A stretch of 64,000 bases of DNA from the NCBI GenBank assembly GCA_945888455.1, contig CAMCZV010000003.1, positions 1 through 64,000 on the forward strand, given 5' to 3'. The notes below the pieces were generated by a model. It was not told where the DNA came from, searched no databases, and was given only the letters and a program-made list of their open reading frames with translations. The stretch comes from Candidatus Finniella inopinata (GTDB lineage: Bacteria > Pseudomonadota > Alphaproteobacteria > Holosporales > Holosporaceae). Of this stretch, positions 1 through 9,169 are shown piece after piece (within the stretch, counting starts at the first letter, position 1; every line of letters starts with the position of its first letter). Position numbers and translations under genes: made by a program.

Positions 1-147
1 CAATGGGGTGGGAGAATGACACAATGGGGTGGGAGAATGACACAATGGGGTGGGAGAATGACACAATGGGGTGGGAGAATGACACAATGGGGTGGGAGAA
101 TGACACAATGGGGTGGGAGAATGACACAATGGGGTGCGAGAATGACA
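1..147. repeat. 21-bp tandem repeat array, about 7 copies, cut by window edge
   Basis: Seven head-to-tail copies of a 21-bp unit beginning CAATGGGGTGGGAGA run from the first base to about 147. Six copies are identical; the seventh has one G-to-C change (GGGTGCGAG). Because 21 is divisible by three, the array stays open in one frame as a repeated Met-Thr-Gln-Trp-Gly-Gly-Arg heptad, but no ribosome site, signal or non-repeat domain supports a protein. The array begins at the window edge and may extend further left. Positions 148-357 hold no recognisable gene or RNA. Confidence 0.9.
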
Positions 148-357
148 AAATGTGACGCTGTGCTGAAAAGGCGTTATGCCATCATGGATCACACCCCACA
201 GATCAAAAATAAACACATCATAACAATGGGATATCTGCGACAATCCATCAATATTTGCCGTTTTATTGTTCACAACGTTTGCGCCTTTTTTATTACCTTC
301 TGCATTCATACACAATAGACTCATTATTTTCATTATTATTTTATCGTGATATCAACA

Positions 358-1146
358 TCACTTCTTCCGCGCCACAGTCAGGATGCTTTGTGTTGTATCT
401 TCCATAAATTTTTCACCCTGCATGCCATAATGACCAAGGCTTTCAAAGCCATTGCTCTCTAATATTGCTCTCAGCTCAGTTGCATTATAGATTTGAAGGG
501 AAAATGTGTTATAGAATCTCTCTGGTTTCTCGGCATTTTTTTGAATCAACAAAACATCATATGAGGTGAGGATACCTCGTTCGCGATCGATTGTAGAGCA
601 TTGTGCTGAAAGAACCTGAGAGTCGCCTACCTTTTTATGAGTCTGGTAAGCAAAATCAGCAACAACTGTGTCGGTCATAGCGTTCACATTAAAAATATCG
701 AAGATGTAAATGCCACCATCATTTAAATTTTCGTGGATATTGCGCAATGTTTTTTCAAAATCCGATTTTGTCACATGACCAATGGCATTAAAAATGGTGA
801 TAACGGCATCAAATTTACCCACTTTTAGTGTGCGCATATCACCATCGATAAAGGAAAGATCGATTTTTTCTCTAAGTGCTCGCCCCCTTGCAATGTTTAG
901 CAAATCAGGACTAAAATCTGCGCCTGTTACTGCGTATCCGCGCTCATTTAAGAAAAACACCTGTGATCCCGTTCCACATGTTAGATCGAGGATTGTATGG
1001 ACTTGATATGTACCCAACAATTTTTCAATAACGGCATTTTTTGCGACTGTATCATCGCTGATGTTCCCTGCATCGAAATACTCGGGTAATTTTTGATATT
1101 CCAGCGGAAGGCCTAGATTACTTTTTGTACGTTTATTTTTTTGCAT
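358..1146 (-). CDS. Class I SAM-dependent methyltransferase
   Basis: Predicted small-molecule or unknown-substrate methyltransferase of the Rossmann-fold class I family. Motif I, the SAM-binding glycine loop, is visible as LDLTCGTGSQ, followed by the acidic strand-2 residue in GADFSPDLL and a later DGDMR and FDAVITIFNAIGH segment typical of Methyltransf_11/25 proteins. About 262 residues, normal for the family. The start at 1146 is preferred over an ATG at 1164 because a GGAG ribosome site lies 7 bases upstream of it. It stands as a single leftward gene, with the BPL_N-like gene ending about 73 bases upstream of its start. Substrate cannot be inferred from sequence or context. Confidence 0.8.
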   Translation of the reverse strand: MQKNKRTKSNLGLPLEYQKLPEYFDAGNISDDTVAKNAVIEKLLGTYQVHTILDLTCGTGSQVFFLNERGYAVTGADFSPDLLNIARGRALREKIDLSFIDGDMRTLKVGKFDAVITIFNAIGHVTKSDFEKTLRNIHENLNDGGIYIFDIFNVNAMTDTVVADFAYQTHKKVGDSQVLSAQCSTIDRERGILTSYDVLLIQKNAEKPERFYNTFSLQIYNATELRAILESNGFESLGHYGMQGEKFMEDTTQSILTVARKK

Positions 1147-1218
1147 GACGCTTCTCCAAATCAAATTGCTCGGCTATGAGATTATGTGCAATTAATGTAT
1201 TCATTGTCATTTTTCCGA

Positions 1219-2016
1219 TTATTTCCCTATAACCAATTTCATTAAATCTTCGAATAAAACTTCTCGTAACGTATGACCTTGGCGCAGTGATTCTATGATT
1301 TTTTGTGTATGTTGGTCCTTAGAGTTCATCAAAGAAGGATCATATTCAAAGTGCACCCCAGACAGTAAAACCTTTCCTTTTCCGTAATGTATTAAAATAA
1401 TGGCTGGCAGACCATTGTCGTAAAATCCAACTATATTGGTATTTGGATATTGTTCAGCATTTTGAAAAAATCCACCGCCATTATAAAACACTGTGGTTTT
1501 TGTTACATTGGGCAAGGTTGTATGTATTGTTGCAGCCCTACTGCCACTTTGAGTTTTGTAATCATATGGCGCTAAAATAGGACCAATGGCTCTTCCTCTA
1601 AAGAAACCCAACTCTCTTTTTCCTAGCACTTCTAATGGCCCATTTTTGTCAAACTCTACATACGAAGAACCATAGTATGATCCTGCACAAATTCCCAGAA
1701 AAGATCCGCCATTTGTGACGTATTTTTTAATGACTTTATTGCCTTTACCATTCAGTTTTTTCACATAAGGTAAATCAGCACCCCCAGGCATAACAAATAA
1801 AACTGCATTTTTAGTCCAAAGCCCTTCTTTTACTATTTTAGCATTTATTGTTTTTACATTATACTTTTTTAACAACCTTTTAAAGGTTGACACCGTTTGT
1901 TTCAAAGATTCTTCGCTTACCCCTTCATCTTGATATACATACACTGTATCCCTATCTTGAGAAAAGGCGGCTGGTACAAGGAGCACACTAAAAGCAAACA
2001 ACAAATGGCTTTTCAT
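1219..2016 (-). CDS. Secreted BPL_N / class I glutamine amidotransferase-like protein
   Basis: About 265 residues with an N-terminal signal peptide (MKSHLLFAFSVLLVPAAFS). The rest resembles the BPL_N domain, the amidotransferase-like domain found at the N terminus of eukaryotic biotin-protein ligases and as stand-alone bacterial proteins. Visible markers are VMPGGADLPY, the nucleophile-elbow-like GSFLGICAGSYYGS with a cysteine, and GVHFEYDP near the C terminus. The ligase domain itself is absent. The gene overlaps the upstream cupin-like gene by ATGA, so the two are probably translationally coupled. Biochemical role is unknown; secretion argues against cytoplasmic biotin ligation. Confidence 0.7.
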   Translation of the reverse strand: MKSHLLFAFSVLLVPAAFSQDRDTVYVYQDEGVSEESLKQTVSTFKRLLKKYNVKTINAKIVKEGLWTKNAVLFVMPGGADLPYVKKLNGKGNKVIKKYVTNGGSFLGICAGSYYGSSYVEFDKNGPLEVLGKRELGFFRGRAIGPILAPYDYKTQSGSRAATIHTTLPNVTKTTVFYNGGGFFQNAEQYPNTNIVGFYDNGLPAIILIHYGKGKVLLSGVHFEYDPSLMNSKDQHTQKIIESLRQGHTLREVLFEDLMKLVIGK

Positions 2017-2447
2017 ACAATATCTCCCCGTACATTACTGCCCACACCTAAAGATCCTGCACCTGTGCCATGTGGTAATGATTCATCCTGAGTTTCAATA
2101 TCGGCTGTAACAATTAACGATCGGCCTTCTTCTATAATGGTTGATCGATGGCCTTTACCATCCGTATCTGTTGCGTAAAGTATATGGCCTGGACCAAAAT
2201 ACCGTATTTCACCACCGCTGGTTTCAATGCAAACTTTACCACAGAGATACACAATCCATTGTTTTTGTGGAACGGTATGCCAATCATATGCTCCTTTACA
2301 AAAGTCTCGGAACCATAAGCGTGAGACAGAAAAAGGATCAGAAATTTTTCCCAAAAATGCTCCTGCATGGGGTGTAATGACACCAATGTCTTTAAAATAA
2401 GACTTTCCATCATATTTGGTATACAAAAGTGTATAAAACATATGCAC
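2013..2447 (-). CDS. Small cupin-like hypothetical protein, coupled to BPL_N gene
   Basis: About 144 residues, no signal peptide. The middle part has the spacing of a single cupin barrel (HTVPQKQWIVYLCGKVCIETSGGE, then FGPGHILYATDTDGKGHRS), which is an inference from pattern and not a firm family call. The start is uncertain: GTG at 2447 is 7 bases from a GGAG motif, ATG at 2441 is 13 bases away, and GTG at 2453 is too close. Its stop overlaps the start of the downstream secreted BPL_N-like gene (ATGA), implying joint expression and possibly a joint function. Confidence 0.6.
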   Translation of the reverse strand: MHMFYTLLYTKYDGKSYFKDIGVITPHAGAFLGKISDPFSVSRLWFRDFCKGAYDWHTVPQKQWIVYLCGKVCIETSGGEIRYFGPGHILYATDTDGKGHRSTIIEEGRSLIVTADIETQDESLPHGTGAGSLGVGSNVRGDIV

Positions 2448-2519
2448 TAACACACTCCGCTACAGGCTGCCTTCTTAATCCAATGAGGGGTAATATCTCT
2501 CACTTACCACTGCACCTAA

Positions 2520-2530
2520 GGGGGGGGGGG
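2520..2530. repeat. Homopolymeric G tract (11 G)
   Basis: A run of eleven G residues lies in the 180-base spacer between the dnaJ gene and the cupin-like gene, immediately followed by CGCC. It is about 70-80 bases upstream of the cupin-like start on the minus strand, where tract length changes could alter promoter spacing. The rest of the spacer shows no gene. Confidence 0.8.
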
Positions 2531-2628
2531 CGCCTCCCTCACTGTTCTTCTTACCCAAAGACCCATTGCAGCGCACGTACACACACAGGCTAAAAACATC
2601 AGAACAAAAATCAAAGGCTGTTGTCTGA

Positions 2629-3774
2629 TTACCCCAATACACAGACGGAAAGGTTCTTTACGAATTTCTTGACTTTACTGAAAAAACCTTTGGCTTCCTG
2701 CGTTTTGTTCTTCTCCTCTTCGTGAAAATCCTGCAAGGATACTTTTTGCTTGGCCGTTAATTGAACGGGGATGTAAATTTTGGCCATCACACATAAATCG
2801 CCGCGTTGAGAGCGATTCAGCTGGCTCATGCCCTTGTGACGGACCACAATTTTTTGATTATACTGAGTTCCCTCTGGAATCTTGACCGTTACGGTTTGCC
2901 CGTCAATGCATGGAATTTCGATATCCCCACCCAAAGCAGCCAGCGTCATGGATACGGGATAATCGCAATACAAATCGTTGTCTTTGCGTTCAAATAATTC
3001 ATGGGGTTTAATGTGCACTTGCACATACAAATCACCACTGGATCCGCCCCGTTTTCCGGCTTCTCCTTTTCCAGACATTCTGATCTGAGATTGATCGTGA
3101 ATACCGGCCGGAATGGAAATGCTCAGTTTTTTCTGCCCCCGTGTTCGGCCTTCTCCTTTGCAATCAGAGCACGGGTCCGAAATGGTGCTGCCCATGCCGT
3201 GACAGGCTTTGCACTCTGTTTCTATGGCAAATAATCCCCTCTGAACATGAACTCTGCCTCGGCCACGACAGGATCCACAACTTTTTGGTTTTGCCTTTGA
3301 TTTTGAACCCGTTTCTTGACAAGTCGAGCATGGGGAATAGGTTGGAAATTGAATTTCCGTAGAGATGCCTGAAAACGATTCTTCCAGAGAAACGGCAATT
3401 TGGTAATGTAAATCGCCACCTTTTTGAGACGATTGAGGAGATCTGGAACGGCCACCACCAACAAAATCTGAAAAAAGATCTTCAAAAATCGATGAAAAAT
3501 CGCCCTCGCCAAATCCATGAAACCCTTCATACCCCCCGCCGCCTTGCTGATTCTGAAAAGCAGAATGCCCCATGCGGTCATAGGCTTCCCTCTTTTTTGG
3601 ATCACTTAAAACTTCATGAGCCAAATTCACTTCTTTAAACTTTTTCTCTGCCTCTGCATCCCCAGGATTTTTATCAGGGTGATATTGCAATGCTTTTTTG
3701 TGGTACGCTTTTTTGATCTCTGCGGCCGTTGCTGTCGAAGAAACCCCTAAAAGGGTATAAAAGTTTTGTTCCAC
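2629..3774 (-). CDS. dnaJ: Molecular chaperone DnaJ
   Basis: Hsp40 co-chaperone that delivers substrates to DnaK and stimulates its ATPase. Full canonical architecture in 381 residues: N-terminal J domain with the HPD motif (YHPDKNPGD), a Gly/Phe-rich linker, four CXXCXGXG zinc-finger repeats (CSTC, CGSC, CKAC, CSDC) and the C-terminal substrate-binding domains. Start is GTG at 3774, supported by a GGGGAG ribosome site 5 bases upstream. It lies 18 bases after rplQ on the same strand and is probably the last gene of the ribosomal alpha operon, an unusual position; dnaK is not in this window. Confidence 0.93.
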   Translation of the reverse strand: MEQNFYTLLGVSSTATAAEIKKAYHKKALQYHPDKNPGDAEAEKKFKEVNLAHEVLSDPKKREAYDRMGHSAFQNQQGGGGYEGFHGFGEGDFSSIFEDLFSDFVGGGRSRSPQSSQKGGDLHYQIAVSLEESFSGISTEIQFPTYSPCSTCQETGSKSKAKPKSCGSCRGRGRVHVQRGLFAIETECKACHGMGSTISDPCSDCKGEGRTRGQKKLSISIPAGIHDQSQIRMSGKGEAGKRGGSSGDLYVQVHIKPHELFERKDNDLYCDYPVSMTLAALGGDIEIPCIDGQTVTVKIPEGTQYNQKIVVRHKGMSQLNRSQRGDLCVMAKIYIPVQLTAKQKVSLQDFHEEEKNKTQEAKGFFSKVKKFVKNLSVCVLG

Positions 3775-3792
3775 AATATCTCCCCTTTTTGA

Positions 3793-4170
3793 TCAGGCCT
3801 GCTCTGAAAGACCGCGATCGATAAACTCAATCACAGCCAAAGGTGCCGCATCACCATACCGAAAACCCGCCTTAATAATGCGCAAGTATCCGCCGTTACG
3901 CGTGGCCGTACGTGGCGTCAACACCGAAATAATCTTGAGCGTGGCATCTTTGTTATTCAAAACGCCATAAATGGTTTGAAAGGCCTTAACAGGATTGGCA
4001 TTGCGCCCTTTTGTAATTAACTTTTCAAGAAATGGACGGATTTCTTTTGCTTTTGGTAATGTTGTGATGATGCGCTCTTTTTCAACCAAGTTAATGGCCA
4101 AACCAGCCAAAAGAGCTTTTCTTTGGTTGGTTGTTCTATTAAATTTTCTGTGCTCTAATTGGTGTCTCAT
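3793..4170 (-). CDS. rplQ: 50S ribosomal protein L17
   Basis: Large-subunit protein L17. The N terminus MRHQLEHRKFNRTTNQRKAL is the family hallmark, and the 125-residue length includes the usual basic core followed by a short C-terminal part ending GLSEQA. It sits 5 bases downstream of rpoA, as in nearly all bacteria, and is followed after 18 bases by dnaJ. Confidence 0.97.
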   Translation of the reverse strand: MRHQLEHRKFNRTTNQRKALLAGLAINLVEKERIITTLPKAKEIRPFLEKLITKGRNANPVKAFQTIYGVLNNKDATLKIISVLTPRTATRNGGYLRIIKAGFRYGDAAPLAVIEFIDRGLSEQA

Positions 4171-4175
4171 AATCC

Positions 4176-5219
4176 TTAACCTTCCTGTTCAATATGGTGT
4201 TTCTCTATATTTTTTGGGGGCCAATCTGGAAAAGACATCCCCAATTTCAAATTAAAAACGGCCAAGAGATCTTCGATATCATCCAATGACTTTTTTCCAA
4301 AATTAGGCGTTTTTAACAAATCATCCTTTGTTTTCTTGACCAAATCCCCAACATACACAATCTGAGCGCTGCGCAAACAATTCAAACAACGTACAGGCAG
4401 ATCCAAATTGGAAACCAAATTAAACAATACAGGCGGAAACGTGGACGCCCCCACATCACCAGATAAGGCATACACATTTTTGTGCGCCAATTGGGTGTCT
4501 AATGACAAGAAATATTTCAATTGGTCATGCAAAATCATCGCCGCATCGTTCACAGCATCCCTAGGCGTCAACGCACCATTGGTTTCCACCGTCAACAACA
4601 AACGATCATAATCCGTAGATTGCCCGACGCGCGTATCCTCTACCTCAAAAGTAACCCTTTGAATCGGACTAAATTTGGCATCCAAGAAAATTTCTCCGAT
4701 CTGCTTGGCCGCAAAGGAGTTCTGAGGCGCAGGAAGATACCCTTTTCCCTTACTGATGCAAAGTTCCATAGACAAACTGCCCCCATCGGATAGGGTGCAA
4801 ATCACTTGGTTTGGATCCAAAACGTCCAAAACAGAATCCCCCTGAATCATACCGGCCGTCACCACACAAGGCCCCTGGGCCGTCAACATAAACGACCTGG
4901 AATCTTCTTGGGAATTTAACCGTAATTTCATAACCTTTAGATTTAAAACAATATCAGTTACGTCTTCTACCACACCTTGCAAACTGGAAAATTCTAGCAA
5001 AGCCCCTCCAATTTTTACCGATGTAACGGCACAACCCTGGATAGACGACATCAGAACACGACGCAACGCATTACCCAAAGTAACACCAAAACCGCGCTCT
5101 AGAGGCTCAACCACTATTGTTTCCAAACACTCGGTGGTCGACATTTTTTCATATGAAATTTTATAGGGTCGGATCAATCGATCCCAACTCTTTGGAACAA
5201 AAGTGGTTTGGTTTAACAT
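4176..5219 (-). CDS. rpoA: RNA polymerase alpha subunit
   Basis: Scaffold subunit of RNA polymerase. The N-terminal domain carries EPLERGFGVTLGNALRRVL, the assembly signature for dimerisation and beta/beta-prime binding; the C-terminal domain (roughly residues 265-325) has the helix-hairpin-helix region LLKTPNFGKKSLDDIEDLL that contacts UP elements and activators. 347 residues, full length. The ATG overlaps the rpsK stop by one base (TAATG), so translation is coupled. Conserved order rpsM-rpsK-rpoA-rplQ. Confidence 0.98.
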   Translation of the reverse strand: MLNQTTFVPKSWDRLIRPYKISYEKMSTTECLETIVVEPLERGFGVTLGNALRRVLMSSIQGCAVTSVKIGGALLEFSSLQGVVEDVTDIVLNLKVMKLRLNSQEDSRSFMLTAQGPCVVTAGMIQGDSVLDVLDPNQVICTLSDGGSLSMELCISKGKGYLPAPQNSFAAKQIGEIFLDAKFSPIQRVTFEVEDTRVGQSTDYDRLLLTVETNGALTPRDAVNDAAMILHDQLKYFLSLDTQLAHKNVYALSGDVGASTFPPVLFNLVSNLDLPVRCLNCLRSAQIVYVGDLVKKTKDDLLKTPNFGKKSLDDIEDLLAVFNLKLGMSFPDWPPKNIEKHHIEQEG

Positions 5220-5605
5220 TAGGTGCGCCGTCTTTTAGGAGGACGACATCCATTATGAGCCACAGGCGTGATATCACTGATCAGCGTGATGGTAAAACCA
5301 GCGCTGTACAAAGATCGAACCGCAGCCTCACGACCATTTCCCGGACCTTTTAACAAAACTTCTAAATTTTTAACACCATGAATCTGGGCTTTTTTCGCCA
5401 CATCTTCGGCAGCCAACTGAGCAGCATACGGCGTCGATTGACGTGAACCAGAAAATCCAGCCACACCAGCAGACGACCAAGCCAAAACATTCCCCTGCAC
5501 ATCACTGATGGTGATCACAGTATTGTTAAACGTCGAATTTACACACGCCACAGCAGAGGTGATATTCTTTTTCTGACGTTTTCTTTGAGCAACAACTCTT
5601 GCCAT
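5219..5605 (-). CDS. rpsK: 30S ribosomal protein S11
   Basis: Small-subunit platform protein S11, 128 residues. Typical features are [10 protein letters not shown]-like [14 protein letters not shown], the [14 protein letters not shown] segment and the basic C terminus [12 protein letters not shown]. It begins 7 bases after rpsM and its stop codon overlaps the rpoA start, so it is inside the alpha operon. Confidence 0.98.
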   Translation of the reverse strand: MARVVAQRKRQKKNITSAVACVNSTFNNTVITISDVQGNVLAWSSAGVAGFSGSRQSTPYAAQLAAEDVAKKAQIHGVKNLEVLLKGPGNGREAAVRSLYSAGFTITLISDITPVAHNGCRPPKRRRT

Positions 5606-5612
5606 AAATTAA

Positions 5613-5981
5613 TTATCCTTTCTTTCCAGCAATGGCCTTTGCACGTCCGCGACGGGTCCTGGCATTGCTGTGGGTTCTCTGACCACGAACAGGGAGATTT
5701 CTTCTATGACGCAATCCGCGGTAACACCCCAGATCCATCAAACGCTTCTTACTCATCCCTACATCCCTTCTTAAATCTCCCTCGACCTGATATTCAGAAT
5801 CGATGAGCTCTCTGATGGTGAGGATCTCTTTTTCTGTTAACGTAAAAACACGACGCATCTTTTCAATGGACGTCTTTGCACAAATTTCCAAGGCTTTGGG
5901 AAGACCAATGCCATAAATATACTGCAGGGAAGCGAACAACGGTTTGTCGCTAGGAATGTTTACACCGGCTATACGTGCCAT
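5613..5981 (-). CDS. rpsM: 30S ribosomal protein S13
   Basis: Small-subunit head protein S13, 122 residues. It starts [14 protein letters not shown], contains the helix-hairpin-helix region [14 protein letters not shown] and ends in the basic tail [11 protein letters not shown] that contacts the P-site tRNA. It is the first gene of this transcription unit: serC lies upstream on the same strand and secY/adk, the usual upstream neighbours, are absent. A good sigma-70-type promoter precedes it. Confidence 0.98.
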   Translation of the reverse strand: MARIAGVNIPSDKPLFASLQYIYGIGLPKALEICAKTSIEKMRRVFTLTEKEILTIRELIDSEYQVEGDLRRDVGMSKKRLMDLGCYRGLRHRRNLPVRGQRTHSNARTRRGRAKAIAGKKG

Positions 5982-6008
5982 ATATTGCGCATAAAAAATT
6001 TCTTATTC

Positions 6009-6036
6009 AGTATAATTCAACCCCAACCCAAGTCAA
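6009..6036 (-). promoter_or_regulatory. Sigma-70-type promoter of the rpsM-dnaJ operon
   Basis: On the minus strand, TTGACT (6031-6036) and TATACT (6009-6014) are separated by 16 bases, and the -10 box lies 28 bases before the rpsM ATG. This gives the alpha operon its own promoter, independent of any spc/S10 operon. Confidence 0.7.
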
Positions 6037-6066
6037 GGGGCTGAACCCAAAAAACCCCTAAAAACT

Positions 6067-7257
6067 TTAAACCATTACCCCAGACCCCTTCTCCAGCCAG
6101 GGGAATATGGCCCGGAACCCTTCCTCTATCCAGGGAAACAGATCTTTTAGATCTTGGGTTTCTATGGCCGGTCCGCACCAAATGCGCAAGGCTGGAAAAG
6201 ATCTGGCATGATTAAGCAGATCAAAACCAGCACCCTGATCAGACAAAAACTGGCCCAACCGATTCAATACAGCCCATTGCTGGGGTACGGAATAGCCCTG
6301 AAAGGTGGGATGTTGGATGGACAGGGTCACGGGTCCCTTGGCACAATACGACGCAGGAGAGACAGAAAAGGCCACATGCTCTTGCCCGCTGCACCAATCG
6401 TGAAGGACCTGGAAATTTCGCTCTGTATCCCTTAATGCCGAGGACAACCCCCCGCGATCATGCCACACCTGTAAAACGGCCCGATATTCGGCCACCAGCA
6501 ACATAGAACAGGTGTTAATCATCTCTCCTCGGAAAATGCCTGGCATGATTCCCTGGTCATCTTTTAGGCGCATTAAACGGGGTATGGCCCAACGGGGAGT
6601 ATAGGTCCGCAATCGTTCCAACGCCTTTGGTCCCAAGACAATAACGCCAAAGCCAGCCTCTGCCCCCAATCCTTTTTGCCAAGAAAATGCGGTCACATCG
6701 ATATCGGCCCAGGGTAAATCCGTTGTCATAACGGCCGAAGCCGCATCCACAAACAGCAAACCTTCAGAACCCGCTCTCAACCTTAAAAAGTCTTGATTTT
6801 CCCCAACCCAAACCCCATGGGTCGTCCCACACCACGTGATCACACAATCATATTTGGGGTTTAAACGCCCCAGCACACCCTCAACGGACCCCGAAATTCG
6901 GTTGATGGGCAATTTCAATTCTTTTTCAATAGAATGCCCCCACAAAGCGCTGAAAATGTCCCACTCTAGCACATCAATGGGCATATCGGGGGTCAACAGG
7001 TTCCAAAACGCCATTTCAATGGCGCCGGTGGCGGATCCTGGGGTTAAACCCACATAATGGGTGTCAGGAATGCCCAATAAGGCCCGCAGAGACTGGGTCA
7101 CCTGGGCAATTTCTGATACGCCCTCTGCACTGCGGTGCGACCTACCCAACAACGCATTGTCGTAATAAGCCTGATTCAACTGGATGGGTTTAACGCATGG
7201 TCCAGAGGAAAAAAATGGTCTAGAGGGCTTTTTTAATGATCTATTTTGCGATGTCAT
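6067..7257 (-). CDS. serC: Phosphoserine aminotransferase, alphaproteobacterial type
   Basis: PLP enzyme converting 3-phosphohydroxypyruvate to phosphoserine in serine synthesis. 396 residues, matching the longer alphaproteobacterial SerC subfamily. Visible are the opening FFSSGPCVKP, the phosphate-binding TPGSATGAIEMA near residue 75, the PLP-contacting Asp in LFVDAASA (about 171) and the Schiff-base lysine in SWQKGLGAE (about 195). The usual alphaproteobacterial partner serA is not adjacent, so whether a complete serine pathway exists cannot be told here. Its downstream end is 30 bases from the rpsM promoter. Confidence 0.92.
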   Translation of the reverse strand: MTSQNRSLKKPSRPFFSSGPCVKPIQLNQAYYDNALLGRSHRSAEGVSEIAQVTQSLRALLGIPDTHYVGLTPGSATGAIEMAFWNLLTPDMPIDVLEWDIFSALWGHSIEKELKLPINRISGSVEGVLGRLNPKYDCVITWCGTTHGVWVGENQDFLRLRAGSEGLLFVDAASAVMTTDLPWADIDVTAFSWQKGLGAEAGFGVIVLGPKALERLRTYTPRWAIPRLMRLKDDQGIMPGIFRGEMINTCSMLLVAEYRAVLQVWHDRGGLSSALRDTERNFQVLHDWCSGQEHVAFSVSPASYCAKGPVTLSIQHPTFQGYSVPQQWAVLNRLGQFLSDQGAGFDLLNHARSFPALRIWCGPAIETQDLKDLFPWIEEGFRAIFPWLEKGSGVMV

Positions 7258-7423
7258 AAAGGAAAATCCTGAACAGAAAGCATGTCAAAACAAGGTTACT
7301 ATAAAACAAGGGAGGGCTTCTAGCAGAAAAGGAAACCCCCATGCTTTTTACGGCACACCCCCTAACCCCGAATACTGTTACCCCCCCCCGATGCACCACA
7401 GGTTTTTTAAGTTTTCACCCCCA

Positions 7424-9007
7424 TTAACGGGCCAATATTTTAGTCATTTCACGATACCCCTGGTTGTTTAGGTATCGATGCACATAAAATTTAACGGCTC
7501 GATCCCCGCTGTGAACCAATGTTTCCATCACTTGCTTGACTTGCTCCAGCGACGATACGGGGGTTTCGTTGATTCGGATCAATACATCACCAGGTAAAAC
7601 GGTCTCATCGGTCATGGTGGCGTTGCTTACAGTATCCACCAAAACGACGCTATCCGCCCTTAACTGCATACGCATACGGGCCATGGCGTCGGCACCAATT
7701 TGACGAAAAGAAACACCAAATTCTTTGATATTCAGCACTTGAGCCCCATAAGGTCTGCTGTCCATATCCAGTGGCAATTGCCCCACCGTTACTTTAATCT
7801 CCATTTCCCTGCCCTCTTCCCGTACGGGATGCTCTTTTTTACCCCTCCATATGCCCATGACCAATGGTTTTCCAGGGTTTATTCTGCCGATCATGGCGCG
7901 GGCTTGCTGATGATGAGAAACAGGGGTGCCATTAATGCTTAAAATCACATCACCGTCTTTTAACCCACCTTGCTGTGCGGGTGTATTGGGCAATATGGAA
8001 TCAATAATGACCCCACGTGGCCCCGTCATGCCCAAATATTTTGCCCAAGTTTCAGATACATTGTCCCCCATCTGAATGCCAACATATCCACGCAATACAG
8101 GCCTTTTCCGGGCCAATTGGTTGATGACGGGTATGGCCAATTCTGATGGAATGGCTAAATTCATACCATTGCTGCCCCCCGAATGGCTGATTCCCATGCT
8201 GTTTATTCCAATCACTTGTCCATCGATATTCAGCAATGGTCCGCCAGAATTTCCCGGATTGACGGCGGCATCGGTTTGAATAAAATGGGTAATGTGGGTC
8301 GAGTTTAGCTCTGGAACAACCCTGTTAACGCTGGATATGATGCCGTGGGTTACGCTGAAATCCAGCAGCATAGCCGGACTGTGGCCCCCCCCTGTCCCTC
8401 CAGGAGAACCAATGGCAATGGCCCAATTTCCCACCTTAACGTCTTCTGATTTTCCCCACGGCAACCCATGCAATGGCTTTTCTGTGGTCAGGCTTAAAAC
8501 AGCCAAATCGGTCCGAGCATCCACACCGACAATGGTGGCCGGAATCACGTCTCCTGATGAAAACCGAACATGGACAGATCCAGACCCTTTAATCACAGCT
8601 TCGACCACATGATTATTGGTCACCACAAAAAACCCTTCTTTTCCATCCGCGCCAATACTTTTAATGATAAACCCCGTGCCAGAAGTCCTGACTTTTTGAG
8701 ATATGGGTTTAGGATACACCCCTGATAACAACATCCAATTCATTTCAATATCCGACAGTGTGTCCAAATTCGGCCCCATCAAGCGATCCGATGACACCAA
8801 AACCGTCACCACGCTTTGCATGGCTTTGTGGGCAACTTTTGAAAACCCGTCTCGCAAAAATTGAAACTGACTGGGCAACAGCCCCTTCGTGTTAGCGCTC
8901 GTTTTTTCCACACTGCTTTCGCGCGCAGGGGCGGACTTGATCTGGACACAGGCAGCGATCACAGCAATAAAGATTACCAAAGCATTAACTCTTTTACAGT
9001 AAAACAT
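7424..9007 (-). CDS. degP: Periplasmic serine protease of the DegP/HtrA (Do) family
   Basis: Envelope quality-control protease/chaperone. With the start at 9007 it has 527 residues: an N-terminal hydrophobic signal (about residues 8-22), a trypsin-like domain with the triad His133 (TNNHVV), Asp167 (DARTDLAVL) and Ser254 (NPGNSGGPL), then two PDZ domains. An open frame extends upstream to an ATG at 9148, but a TTGACA-17-TATCTT promoter at 9038-9066 lies inside that extension, and the shorter form begins with a proper signal peptide, so 9007 is preferred. Divergent from a secreted protein gene at 9170. Confidence 0.92.
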   Translation of the reverse strand: MFYCKRVNALVIFIAVIAACVQIKSAPARESSVEKTSANTKGLLPSQFQFLRDGFSKVAHKAMQSVVTVLVSSDRLMGPNLDTLSDIEMNWMLLSGVYPKPISQKVRTSGTGFIIKSIGADGKEGFFVVTNNHVVEAVIKGSGSVHVRFSSGDVIPATIVGVDARTDLAVLSLTTEKPLHGLPWGKSEDVKVGNWAIAIGSPGGTGGGHSPAMLLDFSVTHGIISSVNRVVPELNSTHITHFIQTDAAVNPGNSGGPLLNIDGQVIGINSMGISHSGGSNGMNLAIPSELAIPVINQLARKRPVLRGYVGIQMGDNVSETWAKYLGMTGPRGVIIDSILPNTPAQQGGLKDGDVILSINGTPVSHHQQARAMIGRINPGKPLVMGIWRGKKEHPVREEGREMEIKVTVGQLPLDMDSRPYGAQVLNIKEFGVSFRQIGADAMARMRMQLRADSVVLVDTVSNATMTDETVLPGDVLIRINETPVSSLEQVKQVMETLVHSGDRAVKFYVHRYLNNQGYREMTKILAR

Positions 9008-9037
9008 AGGGTTTTTTGATTTTTTTAAATTATTGGT

Positions 9038-9066
9038 AAGATACGGAGAAAAAGATTTTATGTCAA
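9038..9066 (-). promoter_or_regulatory. Sigma-70-type promoter of degP
   Basis: On the minus strand a perfect -35 box TTGACA (9061-9066) and a -10 box TATCTT (9038-9043) are spaced by 17 bases. The inferred transcription start near 9031 leaves a short leader before the ATG at 9007 and excludes the upstream ATG at 9148. Confidence 0.75.
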
Positions 9067-9169
9067 TAGCATTTCGTCCTGCTATGAATGAAAATGTAAA
9101 TGCTGTTTGCTTTTCTCCTTTATATAGGGCAATCTCTATAACGTACATAATCTTAAGAATGGATCAACA

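Noticed and set aside
16-318. Open frame translating to repeated MTQWGGR
   Set aside because: It is the 21-bp tandem array read in one frame with a short random extension; no ribosome site, signal or domain.
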